A DNA stretch of 55,819 nt from the NCBI GenBank assembly GCA_021737085.1, contig JAIPEP010000001.1:1-55819 (forward strand), read 5' to 3'. Positions within the stretch are counted from its first letter, which is position 1. Each line of letters begins with the position of its first letter. Source of the stretch: Desulfohalobiaceae bacterium. Lineage in GTDB: Bacteria; Desulfobacterota; Desulfovibrionia; Desulfovibrionales; Desulfothermaceae. The notes under the pieces were generated by a model that did not search any database, was not told the DNA's origin, and was given only the letters and a program-made list of their open reading frames with translations. A program made the position numbers and the translations under genes. This document shows positions 35,270 to 44,305 of the stretch, one piece after another.

Positions 35270-36352
35270 TTAGACCTCCGTAAAGTCCTGAGGAGGTTCC
35301 CGGAGGAACTCCCGGAACTTAGACTTATTCACCGCCTTGAGGTAGGCTTGTTCCGGATCGATCATTTGTTGCTGCAATAGGTTCATGATGGCGTCGTCCA
35401 AGGCCTGCATCCCATGTTTTCGTCCTGTTTCAATAGAGGAATTGATCTGGTAGATCTTGTTCTCCCGGATCAGATTCCGCACAGCCGCAGTGGCTATAAG
35501 GATCTCCAAAGCGGCCACCCGGCCTTTTTTGTCGATCCGTTTGAACAAGTTCTGGGCAATGACCGCCCGCAGGGACTCGGAGAGCTGGGCCCGAATCTGG
35601 CTCTGCTGTCCAGAGGGGAAGACATCTATTATGCGGTCGATTGTTTTCGAGGCGGAGATGGTGTGCAGGGTCCCGAAAACCAGATGGCCGGTTTCCGCGG
35701 CCTCCAGGGCCAGCTGAATGGTTTCCAGGTCCCGCAGCTCGCCGACAAGAATCACATCCGGGTCTTCGCGAAGCGCGCCCCGCAGGGCCGCAGTGAAGTC
35801 CTGGGTGTCGCGGCCCACCTCGCGCTGGTTGATCAGGGCGTTAACAGGCTCGTGCACGAACTCGATGGGGTCCTCGATGGTTAGGATATGGTCTTTTCGA
35901 TTCCGGTTCACATAGTCCACCATCGCCGCCAGGGTGGTGGACTTGCCGCTGCCTGTGGGACCGGTTACGAGCACGAGGCCTTTGGGGAGCAGCGAAAGGC
36001 CTTTGAGAACTGGAGGCATTCCCAGTTGATCGAGGGTAAGGATCTCCTGGGGTATCTCGCGGAAAGCTGCGGCGATGCCCCGGGACTGCATGTAGTAGTT
36101 CACCCTGTAGCGGGCTACATGAGGGACTTCATAGGAGAAGTCGATATCTCCGGTCTCCTCGAAGGCCTTTATCTTAGGCTCCGGGGTGATCTCGTAGAGC
36201 ATTTTCTTCAGTTCCTCATGCTCCAGGACCTTGTACTTTACCCGCTGCAGCTCTCCGTGCAGCCGAACCACCGGCTGCGACCCGGAGGAAAGATGCAGGT
36301 CGGAGGCACCCAGTTCATGGATCATCTTAAAGAAAGCGTCGATCTGAGCCAT
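35270..36352 (-). CDS. pilT: Twitching motility ATPase PilT
   Basis: 360 residues. Walker A VTGPTGSGKST, ASP box TIEDPIEF, His box and Walker B DVILVGELRDLET, and the N-terminal SDLHLSSGSQPVVRLHG are characteristic. It powers depolymerisation of type IV pili at the cytoplasmic face of the inner membrane. It lies 18 bp after pgsA and precedes the second paralogue. No pilus structural genes are in the window. Confidence 0.95.
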   Translation of the reverse strand: MAQIDAFFKMIHELGASDLHLSSGSQPVVRLHGELQRVKYKVLEHEELKKMLYEITPEPKIKAFEETGDIDFSYEVPHVARYRVNYYMQSRGIAAAFREIPQEILTLDQLGMPPVLKGLSLLPKGLVLVTGPTGSGKSTTLAAMVDYVNRNRKDHILTIEDPIEFVHEPVNALINQREVGRDTQDFTAALRGALREDPDVILVGELRDLETIQLALEAAETGHLVFGTLHTISASKTIDRIIDVFPSGQQSQIRAQLSESLRAVIAQNLFKRIDKKGRVAALEILIATAAVRNLIRENKIYQINSSIETGRKHGMQALDDAIMNLLQQQMIDPEQAYLKAVNKSKFREFLREPPQDFTEV

Positions 36353-36370
36353 AAAAAAGCCCCCGATCCA

Positions 36371-36934
36371 TCATTTATTTTCCGAGAGATTACCCTCCTC
36401 TCCTAGGGAGCGGGCAAACTTCCAAACGTAGTTGCACCCGGAAAGCAGGGTTACAAACAGGGCGGCATACATGAGCCGCTCCCCCCAATATTGGAACTCG
36501 ATACCCAGCCAGGAATAGTGCAACGCCAGCGGGACTATGGCCACATCCTGAAGCACCGTCTTGAGCTTCCCCCAAATGTCCGCAGCGATCACCATCCCTC
36601 TTTCCGCAGCCATGGAACGGACCCCGGTTACCACAAGCTCACGGGCGATGATGAGGATCACGATCCAGGCCGCCAGCCACTGCAGGGAAACAAGCATGAT
36701 CAGGGCAGCCACGACCAGCAGTTTGTCCGCCAGGGGGTCAAGCAGCTTCCCCATATTGCTTTCCAAATTGTAGCGTCTGGCCAGAAGCCCGTCAAAAAAA
36801 TCCGTTACTGTTGCGGCGACAAAAACGACAGCGGCCATCAGGCAGGTTGCCCTGGAGGGAAAATAAAGCAGGAGGACGAAGGCCGGGATGGTTAAGATCC
36901 TGAGCAGGGTAAGATTGTTTGCCAGGTTAAACAT
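36371..36934 (-). CDS. pgsA: CDP-diacylglycerol-glycerol-3-phosphate phosphatidyltransferase
   Basis: 187 residues, several membrane helices. The CDP-alcohol phosphotransferase motif is clear: DFFDGLLARRYNLESNMGK followed by LLDPLADKL. It makes phosphatidylglycerol phosphate, the committed step to phosphatidylglycerol and cardiolipin. The ATG follows the stop of the transglycosylase gene by one base. A longer frame reading through the upstream gene is not used. Confidence 0.93.
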   Translation of the reverse strand: MFNLANNLTLLRILTIPAFVLLLYFPSRATCLMAAVVFVAATVTDFFDGLLARRYNLESNMGKLLDPLADKLLVVAALIMLVSLQWLAAWIVILIIARELVVTGVRSMAAERGMVIAADIWGKLKTVLQDVAIVPLALHYSWLGIEFQYWGERLMYAALFVTLLSGCNYVWKFARSLGEEGNLSENK

Positions 36935-36935
36935 C

Positions 36936-37541
36936 CTAGTCTTGGTTCTCGAAACGGCTATAGAAAGAGATGACCCGGTCGACATATTTCTCCGTTTCCG
37001 GATAGGGAGGGACACCACCGTATTGATCCACTTTCCCCGGCCCCGCGTTGTACGCGGCGACAGCCAGTCTGAGGCTCTTGTACTTGTCCAGCAACCGCCC
37101 CAAATAACGGAGTCCGGCGGCTATATTGTCCTCGGGATCGAAGGGATCCTCCACCCCGAGATCCTTCTGCGTGACAGGCATAATCTGCATCAGACCCTGG
37201 GCTCCGGCTGAGGATTCGGCCCTGCGCCGAAAGTCGGACTCCACCTTGAGCACGGCCACCCCGAGTTCCGGATCCACTCCATATTGGGACCCGTACTTGC
37301 GGACCAGCCACTCCAGCTCCTTGCGCGAATAACTCTTACCCCCGAATACGCAGAAGGGTTTGAACTCCTTGGAATCCGGGGTATCGGTGACGTGCATCAC
37401 CCCGTCCTTATCCTTGTAGTAAAACAGCCCTTCCGCAAAGAGCGAAGGCGACATGAGCAGCACGCAGAGCAGGAGCGAACACACGGCCGCAATAAGCCTG
37501 TGGGGCTGCGGATCAGGTATTATCCTGCACCAGGCGCACAA
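36936..37541 (-). CDS. Lytic transglycosylase with DUF4124 domain
   Basis: 201 residues. A hydrophobic signal-like segment ends at SLFAEG near residue 38, then a DUF4124 region (FYYKDKDGVMHVTDTPDS), then the SLT lysozyme-like domain with catalytic Glu in AVLKVESDFRRRA and the GAQGLMQIMP and AAYNAGPG motifs. It cleaves peptidoglycan glycan strands in the periplasm. The TTG start at 37541 overlaps pcm by 29 bases and has GGGGGAG upstream; no ATG keeps the signal peptide, so the start is uncertain. Confidence 0.88.
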   Translation of the reverse strand: MCAWCRIIPDPQPHRLIAAVCSLLLCVLLMSPSLFAEGLFYYKDKDGVMHVTDTPDSKEFKPFCVFGGKSYSRKELEWLVRKYGSQYGVDPELGVAVLKVESDFRRRAESSAGAQGLMQIMPVTQKDLGVEDPFDPEDNIAAGLRYLGRLLDKYKSLRLAVAAYNAGPGKVDQYGGVPPYPETEKYVDRVISFYSRFENQD

Positions 37542-38184
37542 AATGGGCTCCCCCTACATCCTGTTTCCAGACCCTGCCTCCTTTGCACTGCACGCGGAAC
37601 AGGCGCTGTCCAGCGCCACTCACCTCCAGAGGCGAAAGCATCACCCCCTCCTCGTCCAGCTGGTCCAAGAGCGTGGGCGATAGCGCCTTCCCTCCCGCAG
37701 TCACCAGGATCCGGTCAAAAGGGGCCTCCTCCGGCCATCCCAGGGTGCCGGAGGCGAGCTTGAGCTTGACCCGGAAATAGCGCATTGCATTCAAGCGCTT
37801 GAGCGCGGCCAGATACAAAGACTTGATCCGCTCCACACTGAACACCTCCGCTCCCATTTCCGCCAGAACAGCAGCCTGATATCCGGAGCCGGTGCCGATT
37901 TCCAGCACGCGCATCCCGGGCCTTACTTGGAGTAGAGAGCTCATTCTGGCCACTACAAAGGGCTGGGATATGGTCTGCCCATAGCCGATGGGCAGTGCAT
38001 TGTCGCTGTAGGCCTGGGCCTGCAGGGCCTCCTCGACAAACTCGTGCCGCTTCACCCTTCCCATGGCGGCCAAAACAGCCTCGTCCTGGATCCCCCTGGC
38101 CCTCAACTGGTCCCGTACCATGGCCTGACGCCGGAACTTCTGATCCACAGCTGCCGCCCCCCGCACCATCCATGGCTCCGTCAT
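37513..38184 (-). CDS. pcm: Protein-L-isoaspartate O-methyltransferase
   Basis: 223 residues. The conserved GYGQTISQPFVVARM and SAM-binding VLEIGTGSGYQAAVLAEMG mark this repair enzyme, which methylates damaged aspartyl residues so that they revert to normal peptide bonds. The start overlaps the hydrogenase-protease stop (ATGA); a longer frame 14 codons upstream is less likely. No surE partner is near. Confidence 0.93.
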   Translation of the reverse strand: MTEPWMVRGAAAVDQKFRRQAMVRDQLRARGIQDEAVLAAMGRVKRHEFVEEALQAQAYSDNALPIGYGQTISQPFVVARMSSLLQVRPGMRVLEIGTGSGYQAAVLAEMGAEVFSVERIKSLYLAALKRLNAMRYFRVKLKLASGTLGWPEEAPFDRILVTAGGKALSPTLLDQLDEEGVMLSPLEVSGAGQRLFRVQCKGGRVWKQDVGGAHFVRLVQDNT

Positions 38185-38690
38185 GGGACGAAAGCGGTCA
38201 TCCCGCCCTCTCCGGGGGTTTGCCACGCAGAGGAGTGGGGACTGTCCAGCATGTTACATAGCCTGCTCCGGACAGTCTCCAAAAATACCTTGTAGATACG
38301 GCTTATAGAGGAAGTAAGACAAGCACTGCACTCTCTGCTGGCAGGCTCCAGCCCCACGAATCCGGTCCAAAGCTCCTCACCCAGCACCGAGGAGAAAGCC
38401 ATGGCATCCAAGAGCCAGGGGCTGCGCAGAGATTCCTTATAGAGAGGCAACTCCTTGTGGTTGTAGTTATACATTGTCCCGGGCTCGTTGCCCCGGCACA
38501 ATGTATCCAATAGCAGCAGACAACAACAGTCCCGGAAGAACAAAGGGCTCCACTCGAACTCCGTCCTGTGCACGAAGCATACGTTATGGGGCCACTGTTC
38601 CTGGGCCAGATCCCTGATAGCGTAGAACCCTAAGCCGTCATCGCCATTCAGAACATTGCCCAGTCCCAGAACCATCACCTGAGAATCCAT
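38181..38690 (-). CDS. [NiFe]-hydrogenase maturation protease (HybD/HyaD family)
   Basis: 169 residues, peptidase M52. The N-terminal GLGNVLNGDDGLG gives the GNxLxxDDGxG signature with a metal-binding Asp, and LLLLDTLCRGNEPGT holds the second Asp; a His follows near residue 79. Such proteases trim the hydrogenase large subunit after nickel insertion. No hydrogenase structural genes are adjacent, so the partner is elsewhere. It leads the nine-gene run with pcm. Confidence 0.85.
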   Translation of the reverse strand: MDSQVMVLGLGNVLNGDDGLGFYAIRDLAQEQWPHNVCFVHRTEFEWSPLFFRDCCCLLLLDTLCRGNEPGTMYNYNHKELPLYKESLRSPWLLDAMAFSSVLGEELWTGFVGLEPASRECSACLTSSISRIYKVFLETVRSRLCNMLDSPHSSAWQTPGEGGMTAFVP

Positions 38691-38826
38691 AACCCATCCC
38701 TCTTTGTCCTTGAACCTTTTCCGGGATGCCCGGCAAAGAAAAGCCCCGTTTTTTTATTACGCACCGATCATTTTTGCCTATCCACCTTGGGCAATACTTG
38801 GGGTGATCTGTCTTTATGGAACCCTA

Positions 38827-41800
38827 TCAGCTGAGACTGCTATGCAGTTGTTGCATGGCCTGTTCCTGTTCCGCAAAGGAAGAAAATCCGGCCTGCTGCA
38901 GCGCGTCCTCCACAATGGTGTTCCAGTCCCAATTCGCGTAGATCAGCGGCTTGTGCAGGGTTGCGCGCAAATGATTCAGTTCCTGACGGTAAAACTCCTC
39001 CTTGGTGGTGCCCATATTATTTTGTATCTGCTCGTGCAACCGGTTCACCTCGCCCTCGTACCAGGCCATCACGTCCTCTGCCGTGGTCTTCTCCCGCAGG
39101 ATGTGCCCGTAATTCTCCTGTTTCAACCGCTCGCACAACAAGTTGAAATATTGCCTGCTCAGCCAAGATCCCAGCTGGCTCACCGGTATTTCCTCCGCTT
39201 CCAGATCATGTATGGCCTGCTTGGTCTGGGCATAGGTATCCGCTACTACGGAAGCGGAGACAATGCCCGCGATGCAGACCAGTCCACGGATAATGGTGCT
39301 ATTGGAGACCCCCTGACCGCAGAATCCCACTTTCTTACCGTATTTCTGTCCGCTGAATATGGTCACCAGGATGGCCCAGACCACTGCGGGGTCCTCCTCG
39401 TCGTACACGTGGCGAAGGCGTGCATTGTCCCGGTCCGTGCCCAGCACGAGCTGAGTCATGTCGTTGGAGCCTATGGAGAAGCCGTCGAACTCCTGGATGA
39501 ACTGCTTGGCCAGGATAGCGTTGCTGGGGATCTCTGACATGAGGATGATCTTCAGCCCGTCCTCCCCGCTGCGCAGATTGTGCACCTGATTAATATAGCG
39601 CTTCATGCTGCGGGCCTCTTCCAGGGTTCGCACGAAAGGCAGCATGAGGCTCAGGTTCCTTCCGCCGAACACTCCCCTGGCCAGCTTGAAGGCCTCCATC
39701 TCCCAATCGTGTATGTCCCGGGAAACGCCACGGTATCCCATCATGGGATTGTCTTCCTGGTCCTCGTAGAGTATCCCGCCTGTAAGATTGCGGTATTCGT
39801 TGCTCTTGTAGTCCGTGGTGCGGTAGATGATCTCCTTGCCGTAGAAGGCTAAGGCGAACATGGCCAGGCTCTGGGCCAAGGTCTGCACATAGAGCTCCTT
39901 GCCTGTGCGATAGCCCCGGGAACGGATATGCTGCCGAATCTTCTCCGGCATGACCCGGATGTCCTCCATGGTTCTGCTTAGCCCCACCTTTTGGGCCACA
40001 TCCTCGCGCATTTTCTGAATGCGCTCCAAGACCTGCCGGACCTCGGGATCATCCTTGACCTCTTCCACCCGAGAGGTGATCCTCTCTTCGATCTCCTCCC
40101 TCTCCTGCCGGGACTCCGGATCGGCTTCGGAGAGCTGCAGTAGCCGTTCCGAGTAGCCCATGACCTGGCTGATGTGCTCCCTGAGGCTTGTAGAGGTCTT
40201 GATCACATCCAGGACCTGAGTGGCCCGCTCCATGTAGTGGTCCAGCTGGGCATCCAGCTCGCGGATGCGTCTCTGCAGGGCAAGCACCTCCTCCGTGCCC
40301 CGGGCGCTCACCCTCTCGCTCAGCTGTTCGATCTCCCCGCCCAACCCGGTCAATATGCCCACATACTTCCGCAGATTGAGATCGAAGGTCAGAATGCCGG
40401 AGTCGAGCTGATCCTTGACGATCTTGGTGAGTTGATTCTCCAGCTCAGTCAGCTTCTTCTCCACCTTGTCCTGTAAGGTGTCCTTGTCGTAAGCATCCAA
40501 AGCCAGGGGGTGGACCCCGATATTGCCCAGCATGAACTCCGCCCGGAGCAGTCCCACTTCGAAATCCGGCACTTCCCGCAGGCGGGATAGAAAAAGTGCC
40601 TGCCCCACGTCGGCCAGTATCAGGCCCACCTTGGTCCGGGTGGCCGGGAGCTGGCTCACGTCCACCTCCCCACCCATCTCGATCATAGGCAGCTCGCCCT
40701 TGAAAACTTGGCCGCGGGAGCCGTCCACGGTCACCATCTGGCCGTCCAGGGCGCGCAACAGCTCCACCCTGTTGATCCCGATCACGGATGGAATGCCCAG
40801 CTCGCGCGAGGTGATGGCCGCATGGCTCGTGTCTCCTCCGGCGCTGGCGAGAACTGCGGAGGAGATCCGCATCCCGGGGACCATGTCCGGGTCCGTGCGT
40901 TCCGCTGCCAGGATATCGCCCTTATGGACCTTATTCAGCTCCAGGGCGGAGCGCAGGAAGCGGACCCTGCCGCTGCCCGCACCCCTGGATGCGCCATTGC
41001 CCTCCAGAAGGACCTCGGCGTGCTGCAGATAAGCGGGGTCCACCTCCTGGCGGCGCATGAAGATAGTTTGGGGATGCTTCTCGAACTCCACGTTCCAACG
41101 GGTCTCCGGCCGGGCCTGCACGAACCACAGCCGGTCCCACTGGTCGATGCAGAATTCGGTATCCATGATTATGCCGTCGTACGCCGCGCTAATGGCGCGC
41201 ACCCCCCTGGCCACCTCCTCGGCCTGGGCCAGGGACAAGGACCAGCGATAGATATCCTCCTCTGCCACGGGCACGATCTTGGTCCCGCTGCGGTCCTCCT
41301 CATACACGATCTTTTTGTCCTTGCACCCCATCTGCCGGATGACCACCTCGTTGCCGTCATCCCTTTGATAGACGTAGAACTTGTCCGGGGTGACTGTCCC
41401 GGAGACCACGGCCTCGCCCAGCCCGTAGCTGGCGTCGATGGACACCAGATCCCTGCGGTCCGTGCCCCGACAACCGGTCGCCGTATCCGCGCTGAAGGCA
41501 GTTCCGGAAATAACCGGATTGATCATGCGCATGATGCACACGGACAGGGAGGTATTCTCTATGGCCCACTCCTGCTTGGCCTTCTCAGCAATGGAGTCGT
41601 CGCCAGTGTTCTCCGCCCGGGATACTGCGTCCAGGATCGCCTCGCGGCGGTAGGTCATGGAGCGCAGATTGTATGCGGAGGCGCAGTTCCATTGATAGGC
41701 CTCCACGCACTCCTGCTCGCTCATGATATTGAGATAGGTGTCCTGCAGGCCGGCAAAGGCCTTCTTGCGGCTGTCCTCGCCAGCTGCGGAGGAGCGCACT

Positions 41801-42429
41801 GCCACCGGAACGTTGTCCCTGCCTGCTTCCTTGCATATGTTCCGATAGGCCTCAGCCACAGCCTCCCTCACATCCTGGGGCAGATCCACGGACAGAATGG
41901 CGGCCTGCACCAGGACAGAGCGCTTGCGTAGTTGGTCTATCCCTTCCGGAGAGAGGGCAAACCCCTCCACTATGTTATTTATGAACTTACGCAGCCTGAC
42001 TAGGCTCTCCTTTCCGGATTGGCTCTGGCTCTCCCTTACCTTTCCGGCTATCCGGCGCACGAAATTGCCCAGAAACTCCGGATCGGCATTGGCATCCACG
42101 CCGCTCCAGTCCGTATTGTTATATTCCTGTTCCACCAGATTGCGTATCAAGCTGGCGTTCACCCGGGTCTCATCCAGCAGCTTGTGGAAAGCAGTTGCGG
42201 AAATGGCCCGGAACTGTGGAGCACGGATATCCTCCAGCTCGCTGATAAGGGCAGTATTGTAGTTCTTCCCTCCCACAAGCAACTCTCCCTCTTCCCCCAG
42301 GACGAATATGTCCGCACCGGTGAGGATCAGCTGCTTGCGTATTTCCTCTGGGGATCGCCTCTGCCCAGAATCTTCACGGGACCGATCCCTAGTGGATTGC
42401 ACATTCTTGTCAGTTTCGTTTTCAGACAT
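38827..42429 (-). CDS. Phosphoenolpyruvate synthase, unusually long
   Basis: 1200 residues, against about 790 for E. coli PpsA. The N-terminal ATP-grasp is present (VAVRSSAAGEDS and the ...TEFCIDQWDRLWFVQARPET segment), then the phosphohistidine swivel GGDTSHAAITSR (His about 536). The PEP-binding barrel begins GLLRAEFMLGNIGVHP and resumes at FYGKEIIYRTTDYKSNEY, with the catalytic Cys in VGFCGQGVSN. About 190 charged, coiled-coil-like residues sit inside the barrel at roughly 645-845. The ATG with AGGAGGAGG is chosen. It probably makes PEP from pyruvate, ATP and water. A diverged pyruvate phosphate dikinase is the alternative. Confidence 0.9.
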   Translation of the reverse strand: MSENETDKNVQSTRDRSREDSGQRRSPEEIRKQLILTGADIFVLGEEGELLVGGKNYNTALISELEDIRAPQFRAISATAFHKLLDETRVNASLIRNLVEQEYNNTDWSGVDANADPEFLGNFVRRIAGKVRESQSQSGKESLVRLRKFINNIVEGFALSPEGIDQLRKRSVLVQAAILSVDLPQDVREAVAEAYRNICKEAGRDNVPVAVRSSAAGEDSRKKAFAGLQDTYLNIMSEQECVEAYQWNCASAYNLRSMTYRREAILDAVSRAENTGDDSIAEKAKQEWAIENTSLSVCIMRMINPVISGTAFSADTATGCRGTDRRDLVSIDASYGLGEAVVSGTVTPDKFYVYQRDDGNEVVIRQMGCKDKKIVYEEDRSGTKIVPVAEEDIYRWSLSLAQAEEVARGVRAISAAYDGIIMDTEFCIDQWDRLWFVQARPETRWNVEFEKHPQTIFMRRQEVDPAYLQHAEVLLEGNGASRGAGSGRVRFLRSALELNKVHKGDILAAERTDPDMVPGMRISSAVLASAGGDTSHAAITSRELGIPSVIGINRVELLRALDGQMVTVDGSRGQVFKGELPMIEMGGEVDVSQLPATRTKVGLILADVGQALFLSRLREVPDFEVGLLRAEFMLGNIGVHPLALDAYDKDTLQDKVEKKLTELENQLTKIVKDQLDSGILTFDLNLRKYVGILTGLGGEIEQLSERVSARGTEEVLALQRRIRELDAQLDHYMERATQVLDVIKTSTSLREHISQVMGYSERLLQLSEADPESRQEREEIEERITSRVEEVKDDPEVRQVLERIQKMREDVAQKVGLSRTMEDIRVMPEKIRQHIRSRGYRTGKELYVQTLAQSLAMFALAFYGKEIIYRTTDYKSNEYRNLTGGILYEDQEDNPMMGYRGVSRDIHDWEMEAFKLARGVFGGRNLSLMLPFVRTLEEARSMKRYINQVHNLRSGEDGLKIILMSEIPSNAILAKQFIQEFDGFSIGSNDMTQLVLGTDRDNARLRHVYDEEDPAVVWAILVTIFSGQKYGKKVGFCGQGVSNSTIIRGLVCIAGIVSASVVADTYAQTKQAIHDLEAEEIPVSQLGSWLSRQYFNLLCERLKQENYGHILREKTTAEDVMAWYEGEVNRLHEQIQNNMGTTKEEFYRQELNHLRATLHKPLIYANWDWNTIVEDALQQAGFSSFAEQEQAMQQLHSSLS

Positions 42430-42454
42430 GGCCTCCTCCTTACTTGGCCACATT

Positions 42455-42486
42455 CAATCCCGCGATCCCGGAGCAAGGCGGGATTG
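42455..42486. promoter_or_regulatory. Hairpin in the ppsA leader
   Basis: CAATCCCGC and GCGGGATTG are perfect 9-bp arms with a 14-nt loop, ending about 20 nt before the AGGAGG of the PEP synthase gene. No U-run follows, so it more likely affects translation or RNA stability than termination. Confidence 0.45.
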
Positions 42487-42490
42487 TTCC

Positions 42491-42508
42491 ATCAAATATT
42501 TGATTATA
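42491..42508 (-). promoter_or_regulatory. Probable ppsA promoter -10 and palindromic operator
   Basis: A consensus TATAAT on the minus strand (42503-42508) overlaps a perfect 14-bp palindrome ATCAAATATTTGAT (42491-42504) where the transcript would start. The -35 is weak, which suggests regulated expression. Confidence 0.45.
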
Positions 42509-42571
42509 TTAGCACACAACACTCTACCAGGACAAGTCCCGCCACAAACCGTTCAAATCAAGGGTCCAGCG

Positions 42572-43645
42572 CTACACCCCCTCGGCGACCAGATCCCCTA
42601 TCTCCGAGCACCCGGCAACGGTTTCCCCGCTATGGGCCAAATCCCGGGTACGGAAGCCCTGCTTCAAGACTGCGGCGACCGCCTCCTCCACGGACTTGGC
42701 CTCCCCCTCCAGGCCCAGGCTGTAGCGAAGCATCATAGCCAGAGAAAGGAGCATTGCCATGGGATTGGCTTGATTGCGGCCCTCTATGTCCGGGGCAGAG
42801 CCGTGCACAGGCTCGTAGAGGCCGAAACCGGAACCGCTAAGGGAGGCGGAGGGCAAGAGCCCGATGGAGCCCGTGATGCTCGCGGCCTCATCGGAGAGGA
42901 TATCCCCGAAAAGATTGGAGGTCAGGATCACATCGAACTGCGTTGGATCGCGCACGAGTTGCATGGCCGCATTGTCCACGTACATGTGGGACAACTCCAC
43001 ATCCGGGTAATCTTTTGCTACCTCCCGGACCACCTCACGCCACAGCTCGGAGACCGCAAGCACATTGGCCTTGTCCACGGAACAGACCCTCCCCCTCCGT
43101 TTGCGGGCCGATTCGAAACCCACCCGCGCGATGCGGGCGATCTCCTGTTCGCTGTAGCGCATGGTGTTGTACGCCGAGCGGGATCCGTCCGCCTCGTCGC
43201 GACCCTTGGGCTCGCCGAAGTAGACACCTCCTGTAAGCTCTCGAACTACGAGCAGATCGATCCCCCCTTCCACAATATCCGGCCGCAGCAGGGACGCACC
43301 CGCCAGCTCCCGGAAGATCACCGCAGGCCTCAGGTTGGCAAAGAGCCCCAGCTCCTTGCGGATGTCCAGCAGCCCCTTTTCCGGCCGCTTCTCCCAGGGC
43401 GCCCCGTCCCAGCGGGGGCCGCCCACCGCTCCCATGAGCACCGCATCGCTCTCGCGACAGGCTCGAAGGGTCCGCTCCGGCAGGGGACCGCCGGTTTCGT
43501 CGATTGCCGCCCCGCCGATCAGGGCTCGCTCTAGCTCGAAGCTGTGCCCGAATCGCTTTTCCAGGGCCCGCAACACCTTTTCCGCCTGGTCCGTCACCTC
43601 TTTGCCAATTCCGTCCCCCGGAAGAACACAGATCTGGCTGCGCAT
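42572..43645 (-). CDS. leuB: 3-isopropylmalate dehydrogenase
   Basis: 357 residues. N-terminal GDGIGKEV, the [16 protein letters not shown] segment, substrate-binding [16 protein letters not shown] and the NAD-binding [15 protein letters not shown] are typical. It oxidises and decarboxylates 3-isopropylmalate in leucine synthesis. The ATG has AGGGGAG upstream. It follows leuD by 40 bp. Confidence 0.96.
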   Translation of the reverse strand: MRSQICVLPGDGIGKEVTDQAEKVLRALEKRFGHSFELERALIGGAAIDETGGPLPERTLRACRESDAVLMGAVGGPRWDGAPWEKRPEKGLLDIRKELGLFANLRPAVIFRELAGASLLRPDIVEGGIDLLVVRELTGGVYFGEPKGRDEADGSRSAYNTMRYSEQEIARIARVGFESARKRRGRVCSVDKANVLAVSELWREVVREVAKDYPDVELSHMYVDNAAMQLVRDPTQFDVILTSNLFGDILSDEAASITGSIGLLPSASLSGSGFGLYEPVHGSAPDIEGRNQANPMAMLLSLAMMLRYSLGLEGEAKSVEEAVAAVLKQGFRTRDLAHSGETVAGCSEIGDLVAEGV

Positions 43646-43685
43646 ATCGCTCCCCTTGTTCGAGTTCCCAAGCCTCGGCGCTGCC

Positions 43686-44186
43686 TCAGGCTGCGGACTC
43701 CAGACGCTTGCGTACGTAGGGCACCAGTCCGCCGGATTCCAAGATCTTCCGCATGAAATCGGGAAGCGGCCGAACCTGAATCTCTTGCTGGGTGGTCAGG
43801 TTCCGGATGATCCCCTCCTCCGCGTCCGCCTGGAGCTGGTCCCCCTCGCGAAGGGCGTCAGCCTGATCGCCCACCTCCAGGAGAACGAGCCCCATGTTGA
43901 ACCCGTTGCGGTAAAAGATGCGGGCGAAGCTGCGGGCTATGACCAGGGGGATTCCCGCCCCGAGCAGGGCCAGGGGGGCGTGCTCGCGGGAGGAGCCGCA
44001 GCCGAAGTTCGCACCGGCCACAAGGATATCCCCCTGCTCCACCCCCTTGATCCAGTCCGGGGAGATTCCCGCCATGCAGTATTGCCCCAGCTCACGTGGA
44101 TCGGTGCTCACCAGGTAACGCGCGGGGATGATGGCGTCGGTGTCGATATGGTCCCCCACGCGATGCGCTTTGCCCGTGTATCGCAT
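43686..44186 (-). CDS. leuD: 3-isopropylmalate dehydratase small subunit
   Basis: 166 residues. The swivel domain contains [14 protein letters not shown] and [17 protein letters not shown]. It pairs with LeuC to form the [4Fe-4S] isomerase of 2- and 3-isopropylmalate. The short form is common with bacterial-archaeal type LeuC. A decayed MITE-like fragment lies between it and leuC, but the order remains intact. Confidence 0.95.
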   Translation of the reverse strand: MRYTGKAHRVGDHIDTDAIIPARYLVSTDPRELGQYCMAGISPDWIKGVEQGDILVAGANFGCGSSREHAPLALLGAGIPLVIARSFARIFYRNGFNMGLVLLEVGDQADALREGDQLQADAEEGIIRNLTTQQEIQVRPLPDFMRKILESGGLVPYVRKRLESAA

Positions 44187-44220
44187 GCTCGCTTCCTTTG
44201 TGCTTGCCTCGGTCGGGTTG

Positions 44221-44292
44221 CCCCCACGTGACGAGCGAAGAAAATCAACAGAACCTACGCTGAATCACTCAAAAATGCCTCGTGAAGGGTTT
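44221..44292. repeat. Decayed MITE-like fragment between leuC and leuD
   Basis: It begins CCCCCACGTGACGAGCGAAG and continues with AAAATCAACAGA; the same order is present in the left arm of the 311-bp element (reverse complement), with clear mismatches and two small gaps. It carries CAAAAA and TGAAG blocks at matching spacing. The ends with GTAACTATTCA are missing, so it is a truncated or old copy. Confidence 0.55.
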
Positions 44293-44305
44293 CGAGATGT
44301 TTGAA

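Noticed and set aside
40708-41931. Plus-strand frame opposite the PEP synthase gene
   Set aside because: Antisense shadow with no recognisable domain.
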